Assembly: GCA_034190875.2 (NCBI GenBank)
Contig: CM067354.1
Coordinates: 7,833,795 to 7,897,794, forward strand
Length of the DNA: 64,000 nucleotides
From: Urechis unicinctus
Taxonomy: Eukaryota > Annelida > Polychaeta > Xenopneusta > Urechidae
Direction of reading: 5' to 3'
Below are positions 13,150 to 25,219 of the stretch, piece by piece. Within the stretch, counting starts at the first letter, position 1. Every line of letters starts with the position of its first letter. The translations under genes were made by a program, and so were the position numbers. Under the pieces are notes generated by a model that saw only the letters and a program-made list of their open reading frames with translations, was not told where the DNA came from and ran no database searches.

Positions 13150-14606
13150 TTAGATTATGGCATTTAAGTCAGCCTTGTGGAGGTGTGACAGCCGACAGCG
13201 GTGATCCGTTCCAACCAATATCACATCGTCAATATGTCCTGCGTCACGTGTAGCATTTGCGTACTCCTGCACGTCCTTGACGGCACGCTCAGCGCAGTCA
13301 TTGACCACCTTCAGGTACCTCACTAGCTCCCACAGCTCCCGATAGGCTGCATCTTGGGGCCAAGTTGCTGGTTCTCGGAGCAGCCAGTCTGTATTGCTTC
13401 TGAATAGCTTAAACAGCAGCCAAGATCGCTCACTGACGAACACTGCCAGACTTGGGCGGGTCTCTCCCAGTAGGTCAATCACAGGCTGGAAGTTTGGTTT
13501 GCCTGGATGGAAGACAGGTGGTGCAGGGTGTGCTACCAGAGCCCTTGCTACCTCCTTCTTCTCATCTTCTGATACACCATCATCGAAGAGGCACAGTACG
13601 ACCTGCTCTGGCACCAGGTACCAAAGGTGCCGTTTGATGCTCTCGAGCCCTTCCCTGGCAGCCTGTTGTTCCACTGAGGCATATGCCTTAACTGCATAGT
13701 AGAAGCCAAGATCATTGCGGGGTGCAGGAGCTGTCAGACGAGATTTTAGGAAGTAAGCCCCATACAGAAGGGTGATGATCTGCGACATCTTCAGGACCAC
13801 AGATTTCAACCGGGGTATCAATGGCCACACATTGCTGAGAATCTTCATCAGGTAGTGCGAACTGGCCATGAAAAGTGCTGAATGGTTGGCACCTGGTCGT
13901 CGCATTCTGAATCCCCTGGGTACCTGCAAAAACAGACAGTTCATATATACTAGTGGTGTTTGATATTTAATTCATGAAAAGATTATCTAACTAGTAAGGC
14001 TTTTATTGAACTCACATCACCCCCCAGGTAGAAGTAGATGAGCTCTGTCAGCTCACGGTAGTCCTCCCTCTCAAAGGTGTTGGCCACCAACTGGTCCCTG
14101 GCCCACTGCTTTGACTCCAGAGCGAGGGTGGTGACCAAGGTGTACGGTCCAGTTGGAGAACCAGCAAAGTCAGCAGGCCACTCCCACTGTGCCAGCCCAT
14201 TAGGATCCGGGAACAGTTGAGGTGGTACTGCAGCTGCAGCGGCCCTGGCTAGAGGGAGATACCACTCCTTGAAGCGCTTGAATATGGGCTCCACTTGACC
14301 TATAAGATATATACTTTTGGTCAAACACACTTCTACTGATTTGCACAATGTGCATTAAAACTGGTTTACTAGTATACACATACCCTTTGTGGCAGGTATG
14401 AAGCTTGACCACATATGCTTGATGTGTAGCTCTGCCATGTGGTGTCTACAAGCATTCCACAGAAACGCATGGCCAACAGCCTGCTCCAAGCGGATGCAAC
14501 AGCCTTGCTGGATGCAGGTGTTAGAGGCTGTGGGGCGACCACGCTTACGACCGCTTTGTGTGGGCAAAGTGGCTGGACACTTGACGAGCGTGGTATCCGT
14601 CCACTT
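13150..14606 (-). pseudogene. Transposase-like protein, C-terminal part, 3 exons
   Basis: Three exons join in frame with GT-AG introns: 14,606-14,384, 14,299-14,016 and 13,923-13,150. The phase is kept at both joins (G|GT making Gly, then GGD|VPRG). Landmarks in order: an AT-hook-like GRKRGRP, TASNT, GCCIRLEQ, ACRHHMAE, FKRFKEWY, then across the second intron YFYLGGD|VPRGFRMRRPGANHS and ALFMASSHYLMKI. The chain 'TxSNTG..GAC.LLE', 'CRHH..E', 'FKRF', 'FLGG', 'R.PGA.H.A.WM.K.IY' is one I know from long unnamed, transposon-associated proteins of arthropods, cnidarians and other invertebrates; I cannot name the superfamily. An in-frame TAG at 14,607-14,609 closes the frame upstream, so the N-terminal half is missing. 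Coding G+C is clearly higher than the flanks, and the last 258 codons are open, so decay is recent or mild. Confidence 0.75.
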
Positions 14607-15087
14607 CTACCAGATTTTCCAACCATTTTACAGCTACACAAATAAATCTGCTTGTTCCTGATAATCTGCACTAGTTGCACGTATTTGCATTCACCACCAA
14701 ATAATCATTATTCTGCAGAATTCACTCTTTGACACACAGTAATTGTTCTGCTGCATTCATTCAGCACCAAAAAATTATTGTTTTGCTTCTTGCATCTACT
14801 GATACATAGCATATTTAAGGTATAGAGCATTGTCCCAGAACATGTTTAGTTGAAGGAGCATAATACAACAATATTATATCAAAGACCTTTACCACTAATG
14901 CCATTTTTGTGTGTAAAAATGCATGTTTTGCATTAAAATTCCCATTTTGGAGTTGTATAAAAGAACACAAATAGTGCAAAACACTTATATTACCATGATA
15001 AATATGTTTAGTCTGTTATACTTCACTTACCTTTACAATTTGTGAGGAAATTCAATATAATATGTGCAAAAATATATATTTTGGACC

Positions 15088-15225
15088 AAAAATCGTCATT
15101 TTTCCAGAAAATGCTAGACGGGAGGGTATAAAATTAATTTTAAAAATCTGAAAAAAAATCAGTGTGATAAGGCCATCATTAGGCACAAAAAAAAACCAGG
15201 GGAGCCGCTTTTACAAAAAGCCACG

Positions 15226-15229
<4 letters not shown>
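15088..15229 (-). repeat. Right terminal inverted repeat of the 2.5-kb transposon
   Basis: Inverted partner of 12,745-12,901. It ends CCACGCTAA directly against the (TA)n microsatellite. Confidence 0.92.
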
Positions 15230-15317
<88 letters not shown>

Positions 15318-15362
15318 TATATATATATATATATCTATATATATCTATATATATATATATGT

Positions 15363-15405
<43 letters not shown>

Positions 15406-15629
15406 ATATATATATATATATCTATATATATATATACATACATATATATATATATGTATTTTCTCTATATCATATCTATATATATATATATATATACATA
15501 TATATCTCTCATGCATTTTATATATCTATATATATATATTATAGATATAGGATATATATATATATCATATATATATATATATCTCTATGTCCTTTATAGA
15601 TATATTATATATATATATATATGTATTTA

Positions 15630-15667
<38 letters not shown>

Positions 15668-15770
15668 TGCGTGAACACAGTTATACAATTATGTATACAA
15701 ACATATTTATATATTAATGAATATTTATATTTATATTCGATATATATATATATTTATGTCAATAATGGAG
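15230..15770. repeat. (TA)n microsatellite, long and interrupted
   Basis: Nearly pure TA from 15,230 to about 15,315, then interrupted TA with TCTATA and GTATTC islands to about 15,770. It starts at the exact outer base of the transposon end, so it probably grew from the TA target. Tyr/Ile open frames on both strands are artefacts. Confidence 0.97.
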
Positions 15771-16140
15771 ACAACACTCAGGCTCAACTAAACATATGGC
15801 ATTTTGTACAAATGTCATTCAACTTTACACCTGAAGTAGCTGATGAAATGATTGATGTAGGAATAACAGATTAAGGACTGACATAAATACAGTAAAAGAA
15901 AACTTCTCAGCATTATTTACCACCAGCCAGTATCAGCTAATTACCCTGGAAGTAATCTGGGGCATGTATCGAATTCCTATGAACAGCATATATAGGTAGG
16001 TTAGTTTAGTAAGCAATTACGTATTATAGCATATATTTCGTCAACGGCTTGTCTTTAGCTGATGGTTTGCTGACATGTGATATTATCATATAAAATGTGC
16101 TTCACTAATATGCGGTGTTCTGTGACATGATTCTTCTGCC
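15771..16140. other. No gene seen
   Basis: A+T-rich unique-looking DNA between the microsatellite and segment D. Nothing recognisable. Confidence 0.5.
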
Positions 16141-16142
16141 TC

Positions 16143-17090
16143 AAACTCTTTTTGATGTTCTCGCATCCAGTATTATATTCCATCGAATTTCCATAGTTGG
16201 ACGACATCCTCATTGTTTCTAACACCATCCACACTGACACAGTTCATCTATAGCAAGCAATTGCAACACTGAGGAATCTAGGTGCCACTATTGCATACTC
16301 TAATGCCTTTTAAGACATGTGACATTCATAGAGATCACAATTAATGTAATTTCTGCGTCTATCAAAACAAAAGAGGCGTCCTATAACAGTAAGAAAGTCT
16401 TTAATGCATGTGAGCTATAACGAATGTAACATTTCAACATTCATCATTATCACGCAAGCTTAATTGATTCAAATAGTTACATATACGACAAGCGCACTTT
16501 GGTGTCGCTAATAGCGTCTTTTTGTACTCTCAATGGATGCTGCATTATTAAATTAGGATATATGGGTAACAATGTCTCTTATTGAGGGTAAGCGTTTGAC
16601 AATTATACATTTTGTCATGGAACAACATTGATCTGGAACAAAGGTCGTTAGGTCACGTTTAGAGACGGATCTGAAACGGAAGTATACGGCAATATGTCCA
16701 ATCTCATAATTCACATTTTCTAAACTATTTGGTTCAGATCGGAAGTCTTCTTTAGACGGATCACAGGCACAAACATCTTTGATCCCTGTTACTTATCATG
16801 CCGTTGCATAAACGTATACTTTATCACTAATATAAAGAGTGACGTTTCCTTGCCAACACAGAAATAATAATTATCATTGAATAAGATATCATAGACTAAA
16901 GCGTGTGTTCTCGGTCTTTTAATAACAAATGATCTTTACAATAACAAAGCAATCTGGAGCTAATAAACTATTGCAGACAAGATCTTGCGTAGCTGATGTT
17001 ATTGCCGATTACATTAAGCGTGGCTGATTTATATGTCTCGGCGATTAATTTGGAATTTAATTCTTCGCGGATCGGGGTCTTGTACTGTTG
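16143..17090. repeat. Segment D: rearranged fragment related to copy A
   Basis: Bases 16,143-16,470 match 8,256-8,560 in the same orientation (shared CTATAACAGTAAGAAAG and the block ending AAGCTTAATTGAT). Bases 16,740-17,090 match 9,030-9,345 in the opposite orientation. The piece between (16,480-16,740) has no clear partner. Confidence 0.75.
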
Positions 17091-19079
17091 TTAGTCCTTT
17101 ATATGATGTCCTTAATTATTACGTAACAACAGTCAGCTGCTAAAACTAAAGTTCTGCCGTTACCTGTCATTTTTCAGGTCAGTATACTAACAAATGTCAT
17201 TGATTATTTAAGTTTATTCAAACCCGAGTGCCAATCATTGTGAGATTAATACCCCGATGGTGAATGCTATGTTAGCATGGCTGGGAGCGTATATCCTGCT
17301 ATAGATGTGTCATTCTGTACCCAAGATATCGAGTTATTCATCCATATAATGTGACTTATGTGAATATGGCTTACTCTAAACTATCTATAACAAACTAGAA
17401 CTCGCTTGCTGCTCTGCATTATAACTCACAAAGGTGTATTATACCAGATAACCCATCATCGATTTGTTCAATATTTTTCGCTAATGAGCATAGGCATACA
17501 AAGATATTTTGTGCCATACAATTCCTGTCTTCGTATTCTTTGGTTTCCGTCGCGGTCACCAGTACTGAACCGGTAGTACGGACATGTTTTCCCTAACCGC
17601 AAACGCAATACGTGAGGCGGAAGGTATATATTTAGGTTATGGTGAATATTTAATTGTGCCGTGGTGGACTGCAAGGCCAATGTTCACAAGAAAACGAAAA
17701 AACACCCGTGAATGAAAGTTTCCGTCAGTTGTATTACTGACGTGACAAGTATATAGACTGTGTAATTGCAGTTGCAAGACATCAAAATAATCAAGGCGAC
17801 AAGCCATACGACATTTTTCTTCATCAGGCGGTAATGCTGGATTAGACTTTGCATTGGTATTGAAGTCAGCCACTGCAAACATCATTGCAACCACCATCAT
17901 CTCTGCTAAGAAAGATGAGAAAATAAATAACAAACTTTTACCTCTCTTCCACCAAACCACAACACCACGTAATACAAAACACAACGATAATATTGTACCA
18001 GCAAGTCTTCGTGGGTTTGCATACATATTTATAAGATTTGTGGCATATCTGTATTCAACGTTCTTAAATTAAATATTCTAATTGTATAAATTAAACATTA
18101 CTCTGTGCATTCACATCCAGCAGACTATATAGTACCATATGGGGAGAGGAGAAGTCATACATTGTATGGTTGCTCAGACTGGGACTTTTCCTTGACACTT
18201 TATCCCCTCAGATAACACCTACAATGATTCAGGGATTTATATTCAACCGCATGTATGTGTCTGTTGAGTAACAGCTGATAACCCCTTTCGCTTTCAAATG
18301 TCCTCAATATTTACGGTGCTGCAGGCATTTCTTATGAATTGTACGATCTCAGTTTTCTTATAACTCGAGCAAGGTATTCCCCTCTATTTGAGGAAAGTTT
18401 TCAGCTGGGATACTTTTCACTAAGAAGGGGACAGTGATGACATGGTGTACGAACAGCCACGCATGCAAACTTTGAAGAGATATCGGGTGAATACTGATGT
18501 TCTGGCAGAATACTCTCAAGATGACTGGGGATGAATGTAGTTGGCATCATTTTGAAACACTATTTATGATTATCTCTGTGTTTGAGAACTATTTAAAATA
18601 TGCTCATTGCGACGTGTTAGCGTTGAGAATACGCTTGACACCTTCGGTGACGTCTTTGATGTCCTTTATGCTAAAGAAACACACATCAAGAATGCGCGCA
18701 ACAACGCAACGAACAAACAGCAGCTGGTAAAGCGCGAACAAAGCGCGAGGAGCTTAATATGCAGAGAAACTTGCCCCCAGTTCCGGTAATAATCGCTTTG
18801 CGCGACGGTGGCCTTCCTAGCGGCCTCGATGGAAACCCGAGAATGTGAAGGCCCTTATTAAGTGGCAAGATTCCGTTTGTCATATTTAATTCACCCGAGA
18901 GCAGTGAGCGTATTGCTTTAAAGGTACGTTAACCCTACCTCTTCTGTTGTATAGGTTATTGCCCAAATAAAACTGCATACAAAGCAATAAATCATGTTTA
19001 TTTTACGGACACAATAGACTACTGGCCGATCGCTTCAATCATTCCATGATCAAAATGCTACTTCACTTACTTTAAGTAT
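17091..19079. other. No gene seen; G+C-richer block at 18,600-18,860
   Basis: Most of this is A+T-rich DNA without recognisable content. Bases 18,600-18,860 are distinctly richer in CG dinucleotides than their surroundings and open in one plus frame (DVFDVLYAKETHIKNARNN...), which I do not recognise. It may be a fragment of another mobile element. Confidence 0.4.
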
Positions 19080-19923
19080 ATACAGCAACTGACCAAGATA
19101 ATAATCTTGTTGTTCCAAAAGGCTTACTTCAAGTTGAAATAAAAAGAAGCATCATAGCATGATTTCATGCTAGTGTAACATGTGCGTAGCGGTATATAAG
19201 GCAGGGGCAGCACCTCAAATGGCAGATATACATCGCGAATTGGCTCTCCCTGTGTTGGGGGGCGTTCAGTGTACATACTTAAATCATTCAAAATGTTGTT
19301 ACATGCATGAATACATAAAAGTGTCTAGACACCCATAAGTAGTCGGCCCCGATTATTGTTGTAAACGAGAGATAAGACTTTATTTAATGGGGAATAGTTT
19401 TACAATTCAACGCAGCGGATAATAAAGCACCCTGAGACAACACCCGTGTACCAAAGTGTCCATTGATTTGTTTGGTTATAGTATATTCGCCAAACACACG
19501 GAACAATTCTCTCACATAGTTTGGATGAGATTTATTAAATGACATCAGAAATGCCAGCGATCAATCTATCTGTGATATAAAGTGCATCGGTTGCAGCAGT
19601 CGTTTTATCAAAGCTTCTGATGCGAACACTCTCACAAAGGTATTTAGTTTACCCTCTGGCACAGTGACAACAACATCCACAAGGCGCTTTCCCAATACTG
19701 ATTGACAGCAACTGGCCAACTGCATCTCATTAAATGTGAACCCATGAGTTCAGAAAGTTGGTCTTTGATTCAAGCATGTAGACAACAATAAATTATTTTA
19801 CAGAATCCGACAGTGAATCTGAAGAAAACATTGTATATGCAGAGCTGGAATGCCTGTAGCCAGTTATTTAGCTCTTCCAATCTAAAACAAACATGCTTTA
19901 CGATAAATACAAGATCACTTAGG

Positions 19924-20525
19924 TCACAAATTATTTACTCCATGCTGCCCTACTACTCTGGCCTTTAATTGTCTAATATGACACCTGTCTTGGTGCAATG
20001 GAGGTTGAATGACAGTAGGGGTCATCATCATGGGCTTGATGCAATGGAATGTTATTACATTGACAGGGGTTATCCACATGGGCTTCTGTAGGGAGAGGTG
20101 TCGCAACTACCTGATAGCAGGATATCTTTTATGTTGAATGTATGGGCAATATCAATGACATAAGCTGATGTTTATGACTTTGTTTCACACTTTTCCGTAA
20201 CGCTTCCTTATACGCATGCTCGTTATTTGGTTGCCTATGGAGACTGGTTTGCAATACACCCTCTTTATCACTTATGACAACAGTCACCTGCACATTTATT
20301 GCTACCGCCATAAAGTGTTTACAGGAAACAAGAAGTGTATGTGCCTAAAAGACGCCCTCATTGTGCAGCTCTCTGGATCGTGCCGATATTGTGTTTAAAT
20401 GAGCTTTGTAAATTTGCATTATTCTTAAGGAAATCATTCTGGGTACATTGTATTCCGACCCTCGCCGCTGCGCCTTGGGTTAACCTCCAACCATCGATCA
20501 AACGGAAATGGTGCAGTCAATTATC
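19924..20525 (-). pseudogene. Decayed transposase-like relic in copy B
   Basis: This is the counterpart of the relic at 6,787-7,364. Reading the minus strand it shows IIDCTISV near 20,525-20,501, then KHFMAVAINVQVTVVISDKE and about 25 further residues (20,320-20,150), then CHIRQLKARV before a stop at 19,924. The middle piece is open for 60 codons and aligns to copy A residue by residue with conservative and non-conservative changes. The spacing from 'IDCT' to 'INVQ' to 'LK.R' fits a PIF/Harbinger-like DDE core, but stops and shifts separate the pieces and the second catalytic Asp cannot be placed. Copy C lacks this part because it begins at about 31,520. Confidence 0.42.
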
Positions 20526-23500
20526 GGAATAGAATCATATACCATGTGCCAATACCGTGGTGGTTGCCATCAATCAATGAACACAGTTCAAGACGTTGGT
20601 GGCATCGCATATTGATGTTTACTCGACAAACTTCCTTTGCTATGTTCAGTGTATGTTGCTTTATGTTAAGCAATTATAGCAAACACTTAAGTGCATGTTA
20701 TTGTACACTCATCTGTGGGTGTTTGTTAACGCATGGATGTAAAACGGTTTATGCCGATGTGCTAACAGGCTGCTGCTGCTTAGACCATGTACGGCTAAGA
20801 TCAGACACAATTGAATAGCGATGACGCCATTTATATGCAACGATATATTGCCACAGCAATCTCTCTTGATTATTTTATGCCAGTTTCCCTATCCAGTGAA
20901 ATTTCCATCTTTTGCGTTCATTTATGTAACGTCTGTATTGGCTTACACTTCACAATATTTAATACCTTTTTCTGGTTTTGGATAGCGTAATTGTGACTGT
21001 TATCATAACAAATATGTCATCATACCAAAGTGCGTCGTCTGTAACCAATGCGCTCACTAGGACAACACAAATTGCCACATAATTCAAACACACATCCGGC
21101 ACCGCAGCCCCAGATGCGGCACAGAAATGTTGAAAATCCCCAAACGTTTATGGAACTAGTGACTGTGCTTTGGAGTTTTTATTCGGGACATGATTTTCCC
21201 AAATATCGTTCACAGGGCTTTTACATACTATATATTACACTCAAATGGTATAAGTCAATATTTTGTTTTTTTGTATTTACTTAGGATCGCGTTATACGAT
21301 GTTATTGATATGCATCTACCGATTTCAATGGGTCATATTGCCTATTTGCATGCTTCAGTTTGCCTCATTGTCAGCTTGTCATAGGGTGTGATGCAAAATC
21401 TAATCCAACACGATTGAATATCCGATGCAATTTCAGCGATGGTGATGAAGTCTGATGTGAAAAAGCCCACCGATAAAAACGGCAAGCTGTACGCATTGAT
21501 ATACCGTATATATATTATTCATTGATCCTCTATCAATGGCAATATGGATAGTATTCAATGTGGCATGCAATCCTGACTTCAAAGCTGTACACCGTGGTTA
21601 TGTGACTCATCTATCCACATGTTTTGCAGGAGTATAAATTATCGCCAAGTCCTATCAAGCGAGTCAATCTTTAAGTCGCTTATTGCTTGTGTTGTTTCAG
21701 GTACCCATTGTTTGTTAGAGATACAACAGTACCAGGTATGTAAGTGTACTGCCGTGTAGCAATGTCGAATTCGATAATGCTAATATACTCCTGCTGTGTC
21801 GCTCCGAATACCATATCACAACACTGTCAGAGTACTGTCAGTAAAACATTAATGCAAGTAAGGATATGGATGCTATATGAGTTGATTGGCTGACCTAAGC
21901 TGAGTGGCATGCTAAATGTCAATTATTTGTTAGTCTCAACATGACTTCATTTGTATTACAGAACGCTTTTACAATGTTTGTAAGGACCATGCCAATGAGC
22001 TGTTTGCTGTTATTCATGCGATAAATAACATACGTTTTATAATTGTATTATTCCACGCAGCTATTCGACTACCATTTTGGTAAATTTTCCGCGTTCGTGT
22101 GAGATCCCACAATGGCAATAATGGGATGCTGTGTTTATTACACAGCAAGCTGCGGCATTGTTAGAACCAATTACTTTTTCCGGAGCACAAAAATTTTGGT
22201 ACGGAGGTTATATCTCTGTCATGAATCCTTTATTAACCAGCAGTTCATTTTTTCGTTTCCTTTTTTCTGCTTAACCGCAATCCCTCTGTATTAGTACGAA
22301 TACACACTAAAGTGCAATAATTTGCGGTGCTCTTAAAACACCAAGTTGCCTTTCAGAATGTACGATGTATGAGGAAGTATGTACAAAACCATTTAACTTA
22401 CGGGGGCCCTTTTACTACCGCGAGCTACATATCCCTATAGAAATATAACTCTGTTTAGGGCGATAGGTATAGGGTTTATCATATGGACCATATATATCGT
22501 ATCAATATATTAAATGCCAAGGGTTGGACATATCACCGGATCTTATAATATAATAACAATATAATATCATTACTCAAACTACTGCATTAAAATGTCGTAA
22601 AATGTACATTGGAAGCGTTAGCTTGTTGCAAGTCGAGGTATGTTATATGTGTAATGATAAAAAACTAATTTCGCGCTAAATACCCGTCGAACATCTTTCC
22701 AAATTTATAAAATATATGCAAATAAGAAGATATTGTAAATTTTCAAATTTTATAATTGTATCCTAAATGTACAGTAATACCGAATCTTAAGTGCCACTAA
22801 AAAGGTTTAACATCGAGCGTATGTTAACGAAATTGCTGCAGGAAATCGGAGAGTAACAAAATACACATGTTTGGGCAATGGGCAAACAGCTGTGCCAAAG
22901 TATATTTGAAACAATATATGTTTAGGAACTACCTAATTTAGTTTTATTGACAGGATTTTTATTGTATAATAAACAACCTCTTGCATACTCCAGAGCTATA
23001 ACATATCAAGAGCGAGAACCGAGATCGAAGCCAAGCATAATGTGCAATGCACATCGATTGTGCATTGAGACAGAAATACAAACAAACTCATCCGCGGATG
23101 TATCTCGTGTCTTCCAACGCTATATCATGACAGAGGATGCAATGACAGGAGACTAGGTCGAAGAAAACGACCGCGACTCCCGACGCGCTCACAAACTCGT
23201 GCGAGCGATCGATAGTGTTTTATGTATATTGAGAACGTACTTTACGATAAATCAACACAATTTTGCGCATATCTAACCACAAGTCCTTTAACCCGACTCA
23301 ACATATAACGCCAAATATGATGTATCGATGATCATTGAACAGGTACATAGGATAGTGACATTGATCAGCTTATCCGTTAATGCTATGTACTAAACTGAGG
23401 ATTGATAAGTGAGTTTAGTTAGGTAATCAGCACGAATTCCATTGAAGTCCATCGTGACGACCACCTGATGGGATAATAATGCATTCATGAAATGCCTCAA

Positions 23501-24999
23501 TAACTCGGAGTACATATTGTACTGATTAAGCTGGAAAAGTAGAACGCAAGTACTCTACATTACTCTGAATAAACGAATGCTCAGATGATTGCGGGTCAAG
23601 TTGAGATTCTTACAACCATGATCGATGTTCACTTTATGCTTGCCACGCCGTCTTCTGACAAGCAGTTTTAGAAATAATCAGTTACTTAACGAGCAATGCC
23701 TAATTAAACATTGATCAGTAATGATGGACACAGAAACAATTTGTCCGATAGCTAAATTAGACTGCTTTTGCCTGCAGAATTACCGTGCTGATAAGTTTGA
23801 GTAGATATACTGTCAGTTCATTATTGTGCGTATTATAAGCAAATAATGCTGTCCATATCATTCAGCATGTTAAGTCTGTTGATACGTTAGAGTCACCTCG
23901 TAATAAAATCAATATTTTTGCTGCTGGACAGGTTTCGTGTGTCATATTCACTGATAACGTTACAGACGTAGAAGAGTGGGGTGGTTGGCTGATGGATGAT
24001 TAAGGACTTAATCAACCATTCACTCGGCGGGCAAATGCTTTCCGCTGTTTTTTTTTCTCAATATGCTAGCCATAGAATCACGCCTGTCGACAGTGGCGCA
24101 CACTATATCGTCAATATTACTATTGGCAATAGCCTCTACGTAATTTACCGTTACCACCAAACTTCGACTCCAAGTGAAGATGATTATCAAATGGCTGGCC
24201 AATAATGACCACGTGGTGTTGCAACCATCGGGTATAAACTGGTTTAAAGGAGCATATATCGCCAGTATGCTATCATTTATAGATCGACTGGTACTAAGTC
24301 GACGTATTCTTCCGAGCATAGACAGAATGGAACGTATGTGCCAGCATATCCATAGCATATTAATGAATGATAGCACGAGGATGGTTGCACTGTGGCGTTG
24401 GGCTACCTCGATCGCCAGAGCAGATTTGATAGTTGACATTTTCAAGCGAACTATGCGTGGAACTGCATAACATCATATCAGTTGATGGCTAATTTGTCGC
24501 ATAGCTCGCTTAAACTACATTACTGCAAAACGAACCAACTATACAAGCAATTATACTACTTTAATGTATAGGTACCCGACAATGAGCTGTATTCCTTCAG
24601 AAACCTTAGCTTTATTGTCCTCCTGAGTCGTTGTAATTATATAGAACATTTTAGGCTTTGAATACAGAATAATAGCGTGTCTTGGCTCGATAGTCTGGTG
24701 GCGTCTGTTGCACCATGGTTACTCTAGCCTTGTAAAAGGTCCCTTAGTTAGTAGGCATTATACGTGTCCATCTTAACGCGTCTTATTCCATTCACCTCAG
24801 CAAAGGCTGGTCATTAAAAGACCCGAACGCAGCTCTAGAGATTATCCTTAAAAGTTCGAAATCGTGACGTAAAACTAGGAAAAGCTTTACGATAACGTGA
24901 TATATTCTTGTGTTTCTACTACCCAGGATGGCATCAGCTTACTAGTAAAAAATAAGAAAGTTTAGCGTGGCCCGAGGTGTCTACAACAATGTAATATAT

Positions 25000-25219
25000 G
25001 TGTAAGCCTTATCAATACGAGATGGCATAGAAGAACTTGATGATAACGTATTGATCACTGCTGTTTTAACTGACTCACAGTAGCCTGGTGCGTACGGAAA
25101 ATTAATATAAGTGTAAGCCTTATCAATACGAGATGGCATAGAAGAACTTGATGATAACGTATTGATCACTGCTGTTTTAACTGACTCACAGTAGCCTGGT
25201 GCGTACGGAAAATTAATAT
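25000..25219. repeat. 109-bp exact tandem duplication in copy B
   Basis: The block from GTGTAAGCCTTATCAATACG to GGAAAATTAATAT appears at 25,000-25,108 and again at 25,111-25,219, apparently without a mismatch. Copies A and C have it once. It must be far younger than the A/B/C split. Confidence 0.95.

Larger units (their letters stand above)
12745..15229 (-). mobile_element. 2.5-kb DNA transposon with ~150-bp terminal inverted repeats
   Basis: Bases 12,745-12,901 and the reverse complement of 15,088-15,229 match over their whole length: both start TTAGSGTGGCT, then share CTCCCCTGGTTTT, GTGCCTAATRATG, TTTTTAAAATTAATTTTAT and TTTCTGGAAAAATGACGATT. Inside is one minus-strand, intron-containing gene (13,150-14,606). 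Both outer edges are ...TATATATA, which suggests a TA target, but the target duplication cannot be resolved inside the (TA)n tract. The TIR sequence does not let me assign a superfamily. At 2.5 kb with only the C-terminal part of its protein, it is probably an internally deleted copy. Confidence 0.9.

Noticed and set aside
13394..13699. Plus-strand frames overlapping the 2.5-kb transposon gene
   Set aside because: Antisense shadows of the minus-strand coding exons; codon content and splice evidence support the minus strand.
15226..15874. Long Tyr/Ile open frames on both strands
   Set aside because: They are translations of (TA)n, which has no stop in some frames. The same holds for 28,945-29,614 and 62,867-63,992.
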